Positions 26,733 to 35,532 of a stretch of DNA of 64,000 nucleotides are shown here, piece by piece. The translations under genes were made by a program, and so were the position numbers. The notes beneath the pieces were generated by a model. The model was not told the origin of the DNA and ran no database searches. It saw nothing but the letters and a program-made list of their open reading frames with translations. Source of the DNA: Bin87 sp965207585 (lineage in GTDB: Bacteria > Chloroflexota > Dehalococcoidia > Lucifugimonadales > UBA3495); the NCBI GenBank assembly GCA_965207585.1, contig CBDBMT010000002.1, positions 1 through 64,000 on the forward strand. Reading direction: 5' to 3'. Each line of letters begins with the position of its first letter. Positions within the stretch are counted from its first letter, which is position 1.

Positions 26733-28093
26733 CCAGAGAGATTTACCCCTACCCTGCCTACAAGCCCTCGGGCGTCCCCTCGCTCGGCGACGTGCCTGCC
26801 CACTGGGAGACGCGGCGCGCCAAGACCCTCTACCGGGAAGTGGATAAACGCTCAACCACCGGCACGGAAGAATTGATGTCCGTATCCCATAAGACGGGTG
26901 TGACGCCGCGAAAGCAGACCGTCACAATGTTTCTCGCTGAGTCCAACGTTGGCTACAAGGTGTGCCGCCCGGGGGACATTGTGATCAACACAATGTGGGC
27001 GTATATGGCGGCTCTGGGGGTGGCGAGGCAGGTAGGTTTGGTTAGCCCTTCATATGGCGTGTACCGACCGATCAATCGCGACCGACTGAACGATGATTAC
27101 ATTGACGCTCTGCTCCGAACGGAAGAGTACCGCGCCGCTTACATGGCTAGATCCACCGGCATCACGGACTCACGGCTTCGCCTTTATCCAGAGCAGTTCC
27201 TGGGGATTCCTTTGCTGTGCCCACCCCTTCCGGAGCAGGCTGCCATTGTGCGCTACCTGGACCGCGCTGACCGGCGCATCCGCCGCTATGTCAGCGCCAA
27301 GCGGAAGCTCATTGCAATAATGGAAGAGGAGAAGCAGGGCATCATCAACCGGGCCGTCACCCGCGGCTTAGACCCCAACGTCCGCCTCAAGCCCTCCGGC
27401 GTGGATTGGCTGGGAGATGTTGCAGCGCATTGGGAGGTCCTCCAACTTGGAAGGATAGGCGTTTTCTCCAAAGGCTCCGGAGGGACTAAAGATGACGAAG
27501 TTGCCGACGGGATACCCTGTGTCCGGTATGGAGACCTGTACACGACGCACAAATACTTCATAAGCAGGACGCGGAGTTATATTTCCCCGACGAAAGCAAA
27601 TTCCTACACCCCTATCGATAAAGGCGATGTTCTTTTCCCAACGTCAGGAGAGACTATCGAGGAAATCGGCAAGTCCGCAGTCAACTTGTCGGACTCTCAA
27701 GTTCTATGTGGCGGGGACTTGATCATTTTCAGGCCAAAAACCCCAATGGAGCCCAGATTTGCAGGCTACGCGCTAGACTGCCCTGCCGCTCAAACTCAGA
27801 AGTCCTTGGCGGGGCGCGGTATCACAATAATGCACATCTACAGCAGCCAGCTAAAATATCTGTGGCTGCCACTGCCACCCCTTGATGAACAAGCCGCCAT
27901 CGCAGAGTACCTGGACAAGACCACCGCCGGCATTGACGCCGCCATCGCTCGCGCCCGCCGCCAGATCGAGTTGCTGGAGGAGTATCGCACTCGGCTAATT
28001 GCCGACGTGGTTACGGGAAAGCTGGACGTGCGGGCGGCGGCGGCGCGGTTGCCGGAGGAATCCGGAGGGGAAGAACTCGAAGCATACCCTTGA
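26729..28093 (+). CDS. hsdS: Type I restriction-modification specificity subunit HsdS
   Basis: HsdS chooses the DNA target through two recognition domains. The 454 residues show the classic two-fold design. TRD1 is about 25-185, ending in IPLLCPPLPEQAAIVRYLD. A helical spacer is about 190-230. TRD2 is about 240-400, ending in LWLPLPPLDEQAAIAEYLD. A second helical spacer follows (RARRQIELLEEYRTRLIADV). The repeated PPLxEQAAI..YLD segment is the conserved junction. The start ATG 26729 overlaps the HEPN-like gene stop. The hydrophilic C-terminal tail (EESGGEELEAYP) is variable in the family. The recognised sequence cannot be predicted here. Confidence 0.93.
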   Translation: MTREIYPYPAYKPSGVPSLGDVPAHWETRRAKTLYREVDKRSTTGTEELMSVSHKTGVTPRKQTVTMFLAESNVGYKVCRPGDIVINTMWAYMAALGVARQVGLVSPSYGVYRPINRDRLNDDYIDALLRTEEYRAAYMARSTGITDSRLRLYPEQFLGIPLLCPPLPEQAAIVRYLDRADRRIRRYVSAKRKLIAIMEEEKQGIINRAVTRGLDPNVRLKPSGVDWLGDVAAHWEVLQLGRIGVFSKGSGGTKDDEVADGIPCVRYGDLYTTHKYFISRTRSYISPTKANSYTPIDKGDVLFPTSGETIEEIGKSAVNLSDSQVLCGGDLIIFRPKTPMEPRFAGYALDCPAAQTQKSLAGRGITIMHIYSSQLKYLWLPLPPLDEQAAIAEYLDKTTAGIDAAIARARRQIELLEEYRTRLIADVVTGKLDVRAAAARLPEESGGEELEAYP

Positions 28094-28131
28094 GCCGGGA
28101 ACATCTGCTTCACTATACTGTGAATCACAGT
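28090..28131 (+). promoter_or_regulatory. vapBC promoter with overlapping operator palindrome
   Basis: A sigma70-like promoter (TTGAGC at 28090-28095, 18-bp spacer, TATACT at 28114-28119) overlaps a perfect palindrome, ACTGTGAATCACAGT (28117-28131), 17 bp before the antitoxin start. Ribbon-helix-helix antitoxins usually repress their own promoters at such sites. Confidence 0.6.
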
Positions 28132-28148
28132 TCCTGTGAGGACAGCCC

Positions 28149-28451
28149 ATGAAGAACATCACCGTATCCGTGGACGAAGAGACCCATCGGCTGGCGCGCA
28201 TCCGCGCGGCGGAGTTGGATACATCGGTTTCGGCGTTGGTAAGGCAGTTCCTGCGGAGCCTTGCAGGAAGCAGTCCCGTCGTCAGCATATCCACCGTTCC
28301 GAACCGAGAGGGAGCAGTTGCTGAGCTTCGCCCGCGCGACTTGGATGAAGTGCTTGCGGACTTCGATGCCCGGGGTGTTGGAGTTTCGGAAAGGTTGACC
28401 CGCGAAGAGCTGTACGCCGAAGCGATTGAGGCGAGCAATGCGCCTCACTGA
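28149..28451 (+). CDS. Ribbon-helix-helix antitoxin (VapB-like)
   Basis: A 100-residue antitoxin. The N-terminal 45 residues form a ribbon-helix-helix DNA-binding fold (MKNITVSVDEETHRLARI, then DTSVSALVRQFL). The acidic C-terminal half (RPRDLDEVLADFD, then LTREELYAEAIE) would wrap and block the toxin. Its end overlaps the PIN toxin start by 14 bp. A palindrome overlapping the -10 box lies just upstream, consistent with self-repression. The module sits between hsdS and hsdR, where loss of the locus would release the toxin. Confidence 0.85.
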   Translation: MKNITVSVDEETHRLARIRAAELDTSVSALVRQFLRSLAGSSPVVSISTVPNREGAVAELRPRDLDEVLADFDARGVGVSERLTREELYAEAIEASNAPH

Positions 28452-28830
28452 CACCGACGTGCTGCTCTACGCCGTTAGCCCTTTGCCGGAAGAAGCAGAT
28501 AAGCGGGACCGTGCTCGTGATTTGTTGAGACGGCCTGATGTGGCAGTCTCAGTGCAGGTATTCCAGGAGTTCTATCATCAGGCAACGCGCCCCACTCGCT
28601 CGGGGCGTATGACTCACGACGATGCGTTGGCTTTTCTGGCCGCTCTCCTGAAATTTCCGGTCCAAGATGTCACGCTGGACCTGTTCCGGGAGGCGGTGGT
28701 AATCAGCCGCCGCTATCAGCTGTCCTATTGGGACGGAGCGATCCTAGCGGCAGCCCGCGCCCTGGGATGCGATGCAGTCTATTTCGAAGACCTGAGCGCC
28801 CAGCAAAAGACTACGATGGCCTGCGAGTGA
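28438..28830 (+). CDS. PIN-domain toxin ribonuclease (VapC-like)
   Basis: A 130-residue PIN-domain RNase. The acidic metal-binding residues are in place: Asp5 in TDTDVLLYAVS, the Glu of VFQEFYHQA near residue 45, Asp near 99 in SYWDGAILAAA, and the C-terminal YFEDLS. I start at ATG 28438, since MRLTDTDV is the standard N-terminal strand; an upstream in-frame start adds only four residues. The gene overlaps the antitoxin gene and precedes hsdR by 31 bp. PIN toxins cut tRNA or rRNA; the target is unknown here. Confidence 0.87.
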   Translation: MRLTDTDVLLYAVSPLPEEADKRDRARDLLRRPDVAVSVQVFQEFYHQATRPTRSGRMTHDDALAFLAALLKFPVQDVTLDLFREAVVISRRYQLSYWDGAILAAARALGCDAVYFEDLSAQQKTTMACE

Positions 28831-28861
28831 TAAACCCATTCCGGGAAGAAGTGGAAGTCAG

Positions 28862-31800
28862 ATGACCACCGATACCAGCGAAAAGGGCCTGGAAAGCCTG
28901 ATCTGCGCGGCTTTGACCGGATCGGACGGGTCGTCGCTGGCGGATGCGACGGTGCGTGAACGCCCGGCCGACTACGGGGCCGGCTGGGTCCATGGCGACT
29001 CGGGTCACTACAACCGGGAGTTTTGTGTTGACCTCGGCCAACTATCCGCCTTCCTGCGCGACACCCAGCCCGACGTTGCGACTTTGCTGGACTTGGAGCA
29101 GGATAGTCCCACCCGGCGCCGGTTCTTGTCCCGCTTGCAGGGGGAAATCGCCAAGCGTGGCACCATAGACGTGCTGCGCCAAGGCGTCAAGCACGGGCCG
29201 CACTCCATTGACCTGTTCTACGGCGCTCCGTCGCCGGGAAACGTGAAGGCCCAGGTTCTTTACAGCCAGAACCGCTTCAGCGTCACCCGCCAACTCCGAT
29301 ACAGCGCTGACAACGCGCAACTGGCGCTGGACCTGTGCCTGTTCATCAACGGCTTACCCATTGCCACCTTCGAGCTGAAGAACAGCCTCACCAAGCAGAC
29401 GGTTGACGACGCGGTGGAGCAGTACAAGCGCGACCGCAACCCCAGGGAGAAACTGTTCGAGTTCGGGCGCTGCCTGGCCCACTTCGCCGTGGACGACCAC
29501 GAGGTCCGGTTCTGCACCTATCTGCGGGGCAAGGATTCCTGGTTCCTGCCCTTCAACAAGGGCTGGGACGACGGCCGGGGGAACCCGCCCAACCCCAACG
29601 GCCTCAAGACTGACTACCTCTGGAAGGAAGTTCTCACCCGCGACAGCCTCACCAACATCATCGAGAGCTACGCCCAGATCGTCGAAACGAAGGACGACAA
29701 GACCGGACGTAAGAGGCGGACGCAGATCTGGCCCCGCTACCACCAGCTTGACGTGGTGCGCAAACTGCTGGCCGACGTGTCCGATAAGGGTGCGGGGGCC
29801 AGATACCTGGTCCAACACTCGGCCGGCAGTGGTAAGTCCAATTCCATCGCCTGGCTGGCGCACCAACTCATCGGGGTGGAAAAGGGCGACGCTCCCGTGT
29901 TCGACTCCGTAATCGTGGTCACCGACCGCAGGATTCTGGACCGGCAGATTAGGGACACCATCCGGCAGTTCGCCCAAGTGCGTTCCATCGTGGCGCACGC
30001 CGAGACTTCCGGCCACCTTCGTTCCATGCTGCGCGAGAGCAAGAAGATAGTGATCACCACTATCCAGAAGTTCCCCTTCATCCTGGACGTCATTGGCGAC
30101 GAGCATCGCGGCCGGCGGTTCGCCATCATCATTGACGAGGCCCATTCCAGCCAGGGCGGTCGGGCGTCGGCGTCGGTCTCTGCCGCCCTGGGAGATGCGC
30201 GTACGGATGAGGATGAAGACACCACCGAGGACAAGATCAACCGGCTCATGGAGTCCCGGAAGCTGCTGACCAACGCCAGCTACTTTGCTTTCACCGCAAC
30301 CCCGAAGAACAAGACCCTGGAAATTTTCGGCGCCTCGGTCCCCGAAGGCGAAAAGACCCGGCACGTGCCTTTCCACGCCTACACCATGAAGCAGGCCATC
30401 CAGGAAGGCTTTATCATCGACGTTCTGGAGCACTACACACCAGTGTCCAGCTATTACCGGCTGGTCAAGACAGTGGAGGGAGACCCTGAGTTCGACACCA
30501 AGCGCGCTAGCAAGAAGCTGCGCCGCTACGTCGAGAACAACGAGCACGCCATCCGCCTGAAGGCCGAAATCATGGTGGACCACTACCACGAGCAGGTGGA
30601 TGGGCTGCGCAAGCTGGGTGGGCAGGGTCGTGCGATGGTAGTAACCGGGAGCATAGAGCGAGCCATCGGCTACTACTACGCCATCCACGCCTACCTATCC
30701 GAGCGCAAGAGTCCCTATCAGGCCATCATCGCCTTCTCTGGAGAGCACGAGTACGCCGGCGAGAAGGTCACCGAGGCATCCCTCAACGGCTTCTCCTCGA
30801 ACCTGATCGGAGACAGGATTCAGGAAGACCCCTTTCGCTTCCTGGTATGCGCCGACAAGTTCCAGACGGGCTATGACGAGCCGATGCTCCACACCATGTA
30901 CGTGGACAAGGTATTGTCGGGCGTTAAGGCAGTGCAGACCCTTTCCCGCCTGAACCGAGCGCATCCCAAGAAGCGGGACGCCTTCGTCTTGGACTTTGCC
31001 AACGACGCCGGCACGATACAAGAGGCTTTCGCCGAGTACTACCGGACTACTATTCTCGCCGAAGAAACCGACCCGGATAAACTGCACGACCTCAAGGCGA
31101 CCCTCGACTCCTGCCAGGTCTACGACTCCGAACAGATTGACGAACTGGTGGAACTGTACCTGTCAGGAGCAAACCGGGACCGGCTTGACCCCATTCTGGA
31201 CAACTGCGTCACGGTTTACCGAGAGCAACTAGACGAGGACGGACAGGTGGACTTCAAGGGCAAGGCCAAGGCGTTCCAACGGACCTATGCGTTCCTGGCC
31301 TCGATTGTGCCGTACACCAGCGCCGAGTGGGAGAAGCTCTCTATCTTCCTGACCTTTCTGGTCCCCAAGCTGCCGGCTCCAGTAGAGGAAGACCTGTCCA
31401 AGGGCATTCTCGAATCCATCGACATGGACAGCTACCGGGTGGAAAAGCAGGCGGTGCAGGACATCCAACTTCCCGACCAGGACGCGGAAATAGGCCCGGT
31501 TCCGACGTCCGGAGGCGGGCAGAAGGCCGAAGCAGAGATGGACCGGCTTTCCAGCATCATCAGAGACTTCAACGACCGCTTCGGCAACATTGAATGGAAG
31601 GATGCTGACAAGATCGAAGCGGTGATTGCCGTAGAGCTTCCTGCAAAGGTCTCTGGCGACGTAGCGTACCAGAACGCCATGTCTAACTCAGACCCACAGA
31701 ACGCCCGAGTCGAGCACGACCGAGCCTTGGAACGCGCCATGACCGACCTGCTGGCCGACCACACCGAGTTGTTCAAGCAGTTCAGTGACAACGAGTCGTT

Positions 31801-31888
31801 CCGCCGGTGGCTCTCGGAAATGATATTCGCAGCGACTTACGCCGGCGCGGCTACTGCCGCCGGTGGAGTGGAAAGCAAGGTCGGGTAA
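28862..31888 (+). CDS. hsdR: Type I restriction endonuclease subunit HsdR
   Basis: The motor and nuclease subunit of the R-M complex: it translocates DNA with ATP and cuts at a distance from the target. At 1008 residues it is full size. The N-terminal PD-(D/E)XK nuclease ends in FELKN near residues 170-174. The helicase has Walker A AGSGKS near 321 and a DEAH box (IIDEAHSS) near 425, then FAFTATP, and the later motifs QTGYDEP and QTLSRLNRAHP. A C-terminal helical region binds HsdM. A GGAAG site precedes the ATG. It follows the vapBC module and may be read from either the hsd or the vapB promoter. Confidence 0.94.
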   Translation: MTTDTSEKGLESLICAALTGSDGSSLADATVRERPADYGAGWVHGDSGHYNREFCVDLGQLSAFLRDTQPDVATLLDLEQDSPTRRRFLSRLQGEIAKRGTIDVLRQGVKHGPHSIDLFYGAPSPGNVKAQVLYSQNRFSVTRQLRYSADNAQLALDLCLFINGLPIATFELKNSLTKQTVDDAVEQYKRDRNPREKLFEFGRCLAHFAVDDHEVRFCTYLRGKDSWFLPFNKGWDDGRGNPPNPNGLKTDYLWKEVLTRDSLTNIIESYAQIVETKDDKTGRKRRTQIWPRYHQLDVVRKLLADVSDKGAGARYLVQHSAGSGKSNSIAWLAHQLIGVEKGDAPVFDSVIVVTDRRILDRQIRDTIRQFAQVRSIVAHAETSGHLRSMLRESKKIVITTIQKFPFILDVIGDEHRGRRFAIIIDEAHSSQGGRASASVSAALGDARTDEDEDTTEDKINRLMESRKLLTNASYFAFTATPKNKTLEIFGASVPEGEKTRHVPFHAYTMKQAIQEGFIIDVLEHYTPVSSYYRLVKTVEGDPEFDTKRASKKLRRYVENNEHAIRLKAEIMVDHYHEQVDGLRKLGGQGRAMVVTGSIERAIGYYYAIHAYLSERKSPYQAIIAFSGEHEYAGEKVTEASLNGFSSNLIGDRIQEDPFRFLVCADKFQTGYDEPMLHTMYVDKVLSGVKAVQTLSRLNRAHPKKRDAFVLDFANDAGTIQEAFAEYYRTTILAEETDPDKLHDLKATLDSCQVYDSEQIDELVELYLSGANRDRLDPILDNCVTVYREQLDEDGQVDFKGKAKAFQRTYAFLASIVPYTSAEWEKLSIFLTFLVPKLPAPVEEDLSKGILESIDMDSYRVEKQAVQDIQLPDQDAEIGPVPTSGGGQKAEAEMDRLSSIIRDFNDRFGNIEWKDADKIEAVIAVELPAKVSGDVAYQNAMSNSDPQNARVEHDRALERAMTDLLADHTELFKQFSDNESFRRWLSEMIFAATYAGAATAAGGVESKVG

Positions 31889-31949
31889 CGAAAATCACAG
31901 CCAGCTGCTCACGATGCTATATTGGCATCCAGGGTTGGCAGAAAACATC

Positions 31950-32897
31950 ATGGCTGATAGCCCAATCGATTTCCAAAATTACACCTCACCAGAAGATGCT
32001 GACCCCGCCTTGCTGGGCGGGAATTGGTCGCACTACTCGGATGCGTACCGCATTTGGGCGGAATTCTGTGAGTCCTTGGCTGGCAATCTCGCCCGGGAAG
32101 CGGAACCCCAGGCGGGTCGACACACATCCAAGCCCACCATACATCCCGAAAACGCCATCGTACCTGCGCCTGACTACCTCTGTGTCTACGCAGACCTGCT
32201 AGGGTTCAGCCGAGAAGTCCAATTCCCCGGTCCGGACAGCCTGCCGGATTTCTACGGTGCCGCTCTTGTCGGAGCTGTCGAATGGCCCGCCGTCAAAATC
32301 TTTCTGCTATCCGACTCATTTATCGCCGCTGCGCCGGCACACGCAGCATCCGATCTGATACAAATGCTGGATCAGGTGACGAATAGCTGGCGTGCCAGTG
32401 GGATGCTCCCTCAAATCGCAATCGGGTATGGAACATTTGCGCAGCGTAGACCATTCAGGGAGATAACACCGCCCAATTTCATTGGGGTCCAGATCGCGGG
32501 TACTTCCTTGGTGGATGCGGTGAACGCCCACAAGAAAAGCCCGCTCGGTTCCAGATTGCTGGTTTCACCATCCGCGTTGGCCGTGATTCAACAAGACCCA
32601 TCTGTGAAGTCGGTAGTTCGGGATGATCAAGGCAGCTATGAATGGTTTGCAGACAGAGGTCCTAGACGACCGGTTTTTGACTGCGTGTATTACGCTCTGT
32701 GCCTTCGCAGCCATAAGCGCGGGTCCAGAATTTATCAGCACTATATCTGGTCAATGGCATCGCGTCTGCAAGAGATTGGCGAGGGTCACATTCGTGTGGT
32801 TCTGCATCTTGTTGATGCCCACTGCGACGAAGCCAAGCTGAAGGAAATAGTTCAAGACGTGAAAACCGCCTTCGACGCGTACCAGACTCTCCTTTGA
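31950..32897 (+). CDS. Class III nucleotidyl-cyclase-like protein
   Basis: A 315-residue protein of uncertain role. The segment CVYADLLGFSREV near residue 75 resembles the first metal-binding strand of class III cyclases (xDxxGF). FLLSDSFIAAAP near 120 matches the second metal-binding hairpin. IAIGYGTFAQ with later GVQIAGTSLVDAVNA and GSRLLVSPSAL (about 160-210) matches the cyclase beta-hairpin and dimer segment order. I infer a cyclase fold, not proven catalysis. Starts at GTG 31863 or ATG 31914 are also possible; none has a clear ribosome site. It lies 61 bp after hsdR. Cyclase-like genes occur in signal-based phage defence, but no membrane or TIR effector is next to it. Confidence 0.6.
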   Translation: MADSPIDFQNYTSPEDADPALLGGNWSHYSDAYRIWAEFCESLAGNLAREAEPQAGRHTSKPTIHPENAIVPAPDYLCVYADLLGFSREVQFPGPDSLPDFYGAALVGAVEWPAVKIFLLSDSFIAAAPAHAASDLIQMLDQVTNSWRASGMLPQIAIGYGTFAQRRPFREITPPNFIGVQIAGTSLVDAVNAHKKSPLGSRLLVSPSALAVIQQDPSVKSVVRDDQGSYEWFADRGPRRPVFDCVYYALCLRSHKRGSRIYQHYIWSMASRLQEIGEGHIRVVLHLVDAHCDEAKLKEIVQDVKTAFDAYQTLL

Positions 32898-33564
32898 TCA
32901 AGACATGGCACGGCAAAAGGCGGTCGAAGCTTTTATCCCCAGCGTACCGGCGTACTTGTGTCGGTGGTAACCGGCCGCCACCCCACGCTCGGTCTAGGTG
33001 TGGAGGCGATTGTAGAGTTCGTTGTTACGGACAGAGATTGGCAAAATCGACCATGATGAGGGAACAGCCATTGCATGGCTTACGGCGGACTACGTACTGT
33101 TTGCCGGCATTGCCTGGGTGCCGATAGCGCGTATCGCACTGAACTGGGCCCAAAGTTGCAAGAACCGTCCGATGGCTGGACCCGGACGCAGATGTTGGCA
33201 TGGCAACCCTGCTCCTGCCGGTGACTCTGAGAGCGATCTTCGTTCCTGGAGTGTTGGACCTCAGCCGAATCCGGCCGGCAGCTTCCCTCACCATAGCTAG
33301 TGTCCTGCTGAGCGCCATGGTTGCGTAACCGTTGCGGCGGTTTTGCTGGAATGCGCGGAGTTGAAACCCGATGCGAACGGCGCAGGGGTAACGTACCGGG
33401 AGGAGCGGCAAGAGAGGTCGGCGCAGCCAGAGGCTGAACGCTGCCCGGCTCTTGGGGGCGTCTCGGCAGGACGTACCCAGGCTGGCGACGCACCATGTAC
33501 AATGCCGTCAAGGGACGAATGTCCCGCCCGCAGCACCCTCAGGCTAAACCCGACGAGGTTCGGC
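32898..33564. other. Intergenic region, no gene seen
   Basis: About 670 bases separate the cyclase-like gene from the Uma2 relic. I found no ribosome site paired with a plausible protein, no RNA gene and no strong hairpin. The base composition is similar to nearby non-coding DNA. Confidence 0.5.
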
Positions 33565-34256
33565 GTGACCACAACCAACCCGTCCAGCAAGGCCCCGAAG
33601 GTCCGGCGGTGCTTCCGGTTGCCGGACCCGCCGCAGCGCGAGCCTGACGAGCCCACGCCCTGGCCGTGCATCTGGGCAACCCTGAGGCCACCCTCGTGGA
33701 AGCGGACCGTTGGGTCGTGGCCAGGCCGGAGTTCAACAGGGCGCGGGCGCGGCGTCCCGACCTGTTGGTCGCCTTCGACGTGGACCCGGCGGCTTACGCG
33801 GCAAACAACGGGTACGTGGTGTCGGAGCAGAGGAAGGTGCCGGACTTCGTGCTGGAGGTGGCGTCGGAGAGTACCGGGGAGCGGGACGTGGTGGAAAAGC
33901 GGGAGGAGTACGCCGCGCTGGGCATCGCGGAGTACTGGCGGTTCGACGAAACGGGACAGCATCACGGGACGAGGCAGGCCGGAGACCGCCTCGTGGAGGG
34001 CCGGTACGAGCCTATAGAGATAGCGGAGTTGGCCGGCGGTGTGTTTCAGGGGTACAGCCGCACGTTGAACCTGAGCCTGCGGTGGGAGGAAGGCCGGCTG
34101 GTGTGGCACGACCCGGCGACGGGGCGGCCCATCGCAACGCTGGAGGACGAACGGCGGGGCCGCGTCCAGCCCGAGGCCCGCGCCGACACCGCCGAGGCGC
34201 GCCACCGGGAGCTGGAAAAGGAACTGGGCCAGTTGCGAGGTGGTGGGGTACCGTAG
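33565..34256 (+). pseudogene. Uma2-family nuclease, frameshifted and internally deleted
   Basis: Uma2/DUF820 proteins are small PD-(D/E)XK-like nucleases. The 3' frame (33666-34256, 196 codons) carries the conserved body: HLGNPEATLVEADRWVV, RRPDLLVAF, VPDFVLEVASESTG, EKREEYAALGIAEYW. The N-terminal part (from GTG 33565: TTTNPSSKAPKVRRCF…REPDEPTPWP) is in another frame. The usual segment between them (aromatic-rich, TGNAH type) appears deleted around 33655-33670. So the gene is probably dead, unless GTG 33666 serves as a new start. It has no clear promoter or ribosome site there. Uma2 genes of this kind are abundant in Chloroflexota and cyanobacteria. Confidence 0.65.
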
Positions 34257-34479
34257 CACTAGAGCCGGAAGAGTTGCGCAGATACCGGCGACACCCTGGT
34301 CACCCCCGCCAAGATGGCGAATGGCCCCAAGGTTCCTCTGTCTCTCCCCTTCGAGGCCAGCCACTTCCGTGGCCGCCGGCTAGGTGAGACGGGAAGCGCC
34401 CGGCCTGGACCCGTCCGGTAGGAGAAGAGCCGGTGGTCCGCAGACCTCGGCCAAGCGGGTTCCCGACGAGGTAGGCGAC

Positions 34480-35532
34480 CTACGCTGCCCGGCGGTCATT
34501 GTCGGCGGAATCGGATTTCCGCAGCATCGCCGAACAGTCCCGCTGGTCCACGACGTGGTTGACCGACACCCGGCCCCGGCTATCGTAGCCGGTGGTGTAG
34601 GCGTACTCCACCTCGGCGCCCCAGGGCACTCTGCCGCCGACCCGGATGCTGTCGCCGCCCGGCCCGCCGGCGCCGCGAATGACCATTCCGTTGCGCCCGC
34701 CCTTCTTCCAGGCCAGCACCTTGAGTTCCACGGGAGCCACCAGTTCCGCCGCCGAGGGTGCGAACAGCACCTCGTAGAGCCGACGCAGCAAGTCCCCGGA
34801 GGGCTTGCGCTGACCGTTCATCACCTGGGAGAGCATGGCCTTGCTGATGCCGGCCCTACGCGCCACCTCGTTCTGCGACCAGCCGTGGGCGTCCATCCGG
34901 TTCCACAGGGCCTGCGGGTCGATGTCGGCAGGCTGAGCGGCCTCGATCTTCACCGGAGCTTCCAGGACCGACTCCATCCGGGCCTGGGCGGCGGGACTGA
35001 GGCTGCGCTGGCCCCGGGACACCTGGGTGACGTAGCCGTAGCTCAGCCCAGCCCGGTCCGCCACCTGCCGCAGGGTCATGCCCCGCTCCCGGGCTTTTTC
35101 CCGTATGTAGGTGCTCTCCCCGCCGTACACCACACCGCCCTGGCGGTAGACCACGCCCTGGCCGGGCACCTCGCCCAGCACGGCCTGCGCCCTTTCCCGC
35201 ATCATCGGGGACCAGGGCCGGTATCCGTTGCTCACCTGGCACAGGTAGCGGTAGCTGACGCCCATTCTGTGAGCCAGTTCCTTGAGGTTGAGGCCCTTGC
35301 GCCGGGCCGCCGCCCGCACTTCGCTCTCGGGCTTGCCGTGGTTCTCCGCCGCCGTTTCCTGACCTACCCGGGTCTCCGTGCCCGCTTGGGAGGTGGCTTT
35401 TGGCGGGCGGTTCAGTTCGCGCCGGCGGCGGGTCTCCGTGCCCGCTTGGGAGGTGGTTTCGTGCTGGCCGTCCAGGTTGGAGGCTACGCTGGGAGTGATC
35501 TCCGTCTTGTCGATGGTGTTGGTCGCCTTCAT
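34480..35532 (-). CDS. Triple helix-turn-helix regulator
   Basis: A 350-residue protein with three XRE-like HTH units: about 78-125 (LNLKELAHRMGVSYRYLCQVS), 140-190 (MTLRQVADRAGLSYGYVTQVS) and 210-262 (WSQNEVARRAGISKAMLSQVM). A C-terminal domain (about 265-350, VELKVLAWKKGGRNGMVIRG) is not recognised. The N-terminal 50 residues include two copies of TSQAGTETR encoded by an exact 28-bp repeat 60 bp apart. ATG 35532 has GGAGG 7 bp upstream, deciding the start. Three tandem HTHs could read a long or composite operator. It lies inside the island, convergent with the Uma2 relic, and is a candidate island regulator. Confidence 0.75.
   Translation of the reverse strand: MKATNTIDKTEITPSVASNLDGQHETTSQAGTETRRRRELNRPPKATSQAGTETRVGQETAAENHGKPESEVRAAARRKGLNLKELAHRMGVSYRYLCQVSNGYRPWSPMMRERAQAVLGEVPGQGVVYRQGGVVYGGESTYIREKARERGMTLRQVADRAGLSYGYVTQVSRGQRSLSPAAQARMESVLEAPVKIEAAQPADIDPQALWNRMDAHGWSQNEVARRAGISKAMLSQVMNGQRKPSGDLLRRLYEVLFAPSAAELVAPVELKVLAWKKGGRNGMVIRGAGGPGGDSIRVGGRVPWGAEVEYAYTTGYDSRGRVSVNHVVDQRDCSAMLRKSDSADNDRRAA
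35369..35456. repeat. 28-bp direct repeat with 60-bp period
   Basis: The sequence beginning cgggtctccgtgcccgcttg occurs identically at 35369-35396 and 35429-35456 inside the triple-HTH gene. The 60-bp spacing keeps the frame, so unit number could change by slippage without breaking the protein. Confidence 0.75.

Noticed and set aside
31950..32897. Complete Pycsar system
   Set aside because: Only a cyclase-like protein is present; no TIR or membrane effector of that system is adjacent.
33710..34387. 225-codon plus-strand frame across the Uma2 relic
   Set aside because: Composition is Arg/Gly-rich shadow sequence; the conserved Uma2 residues are in the other frame.
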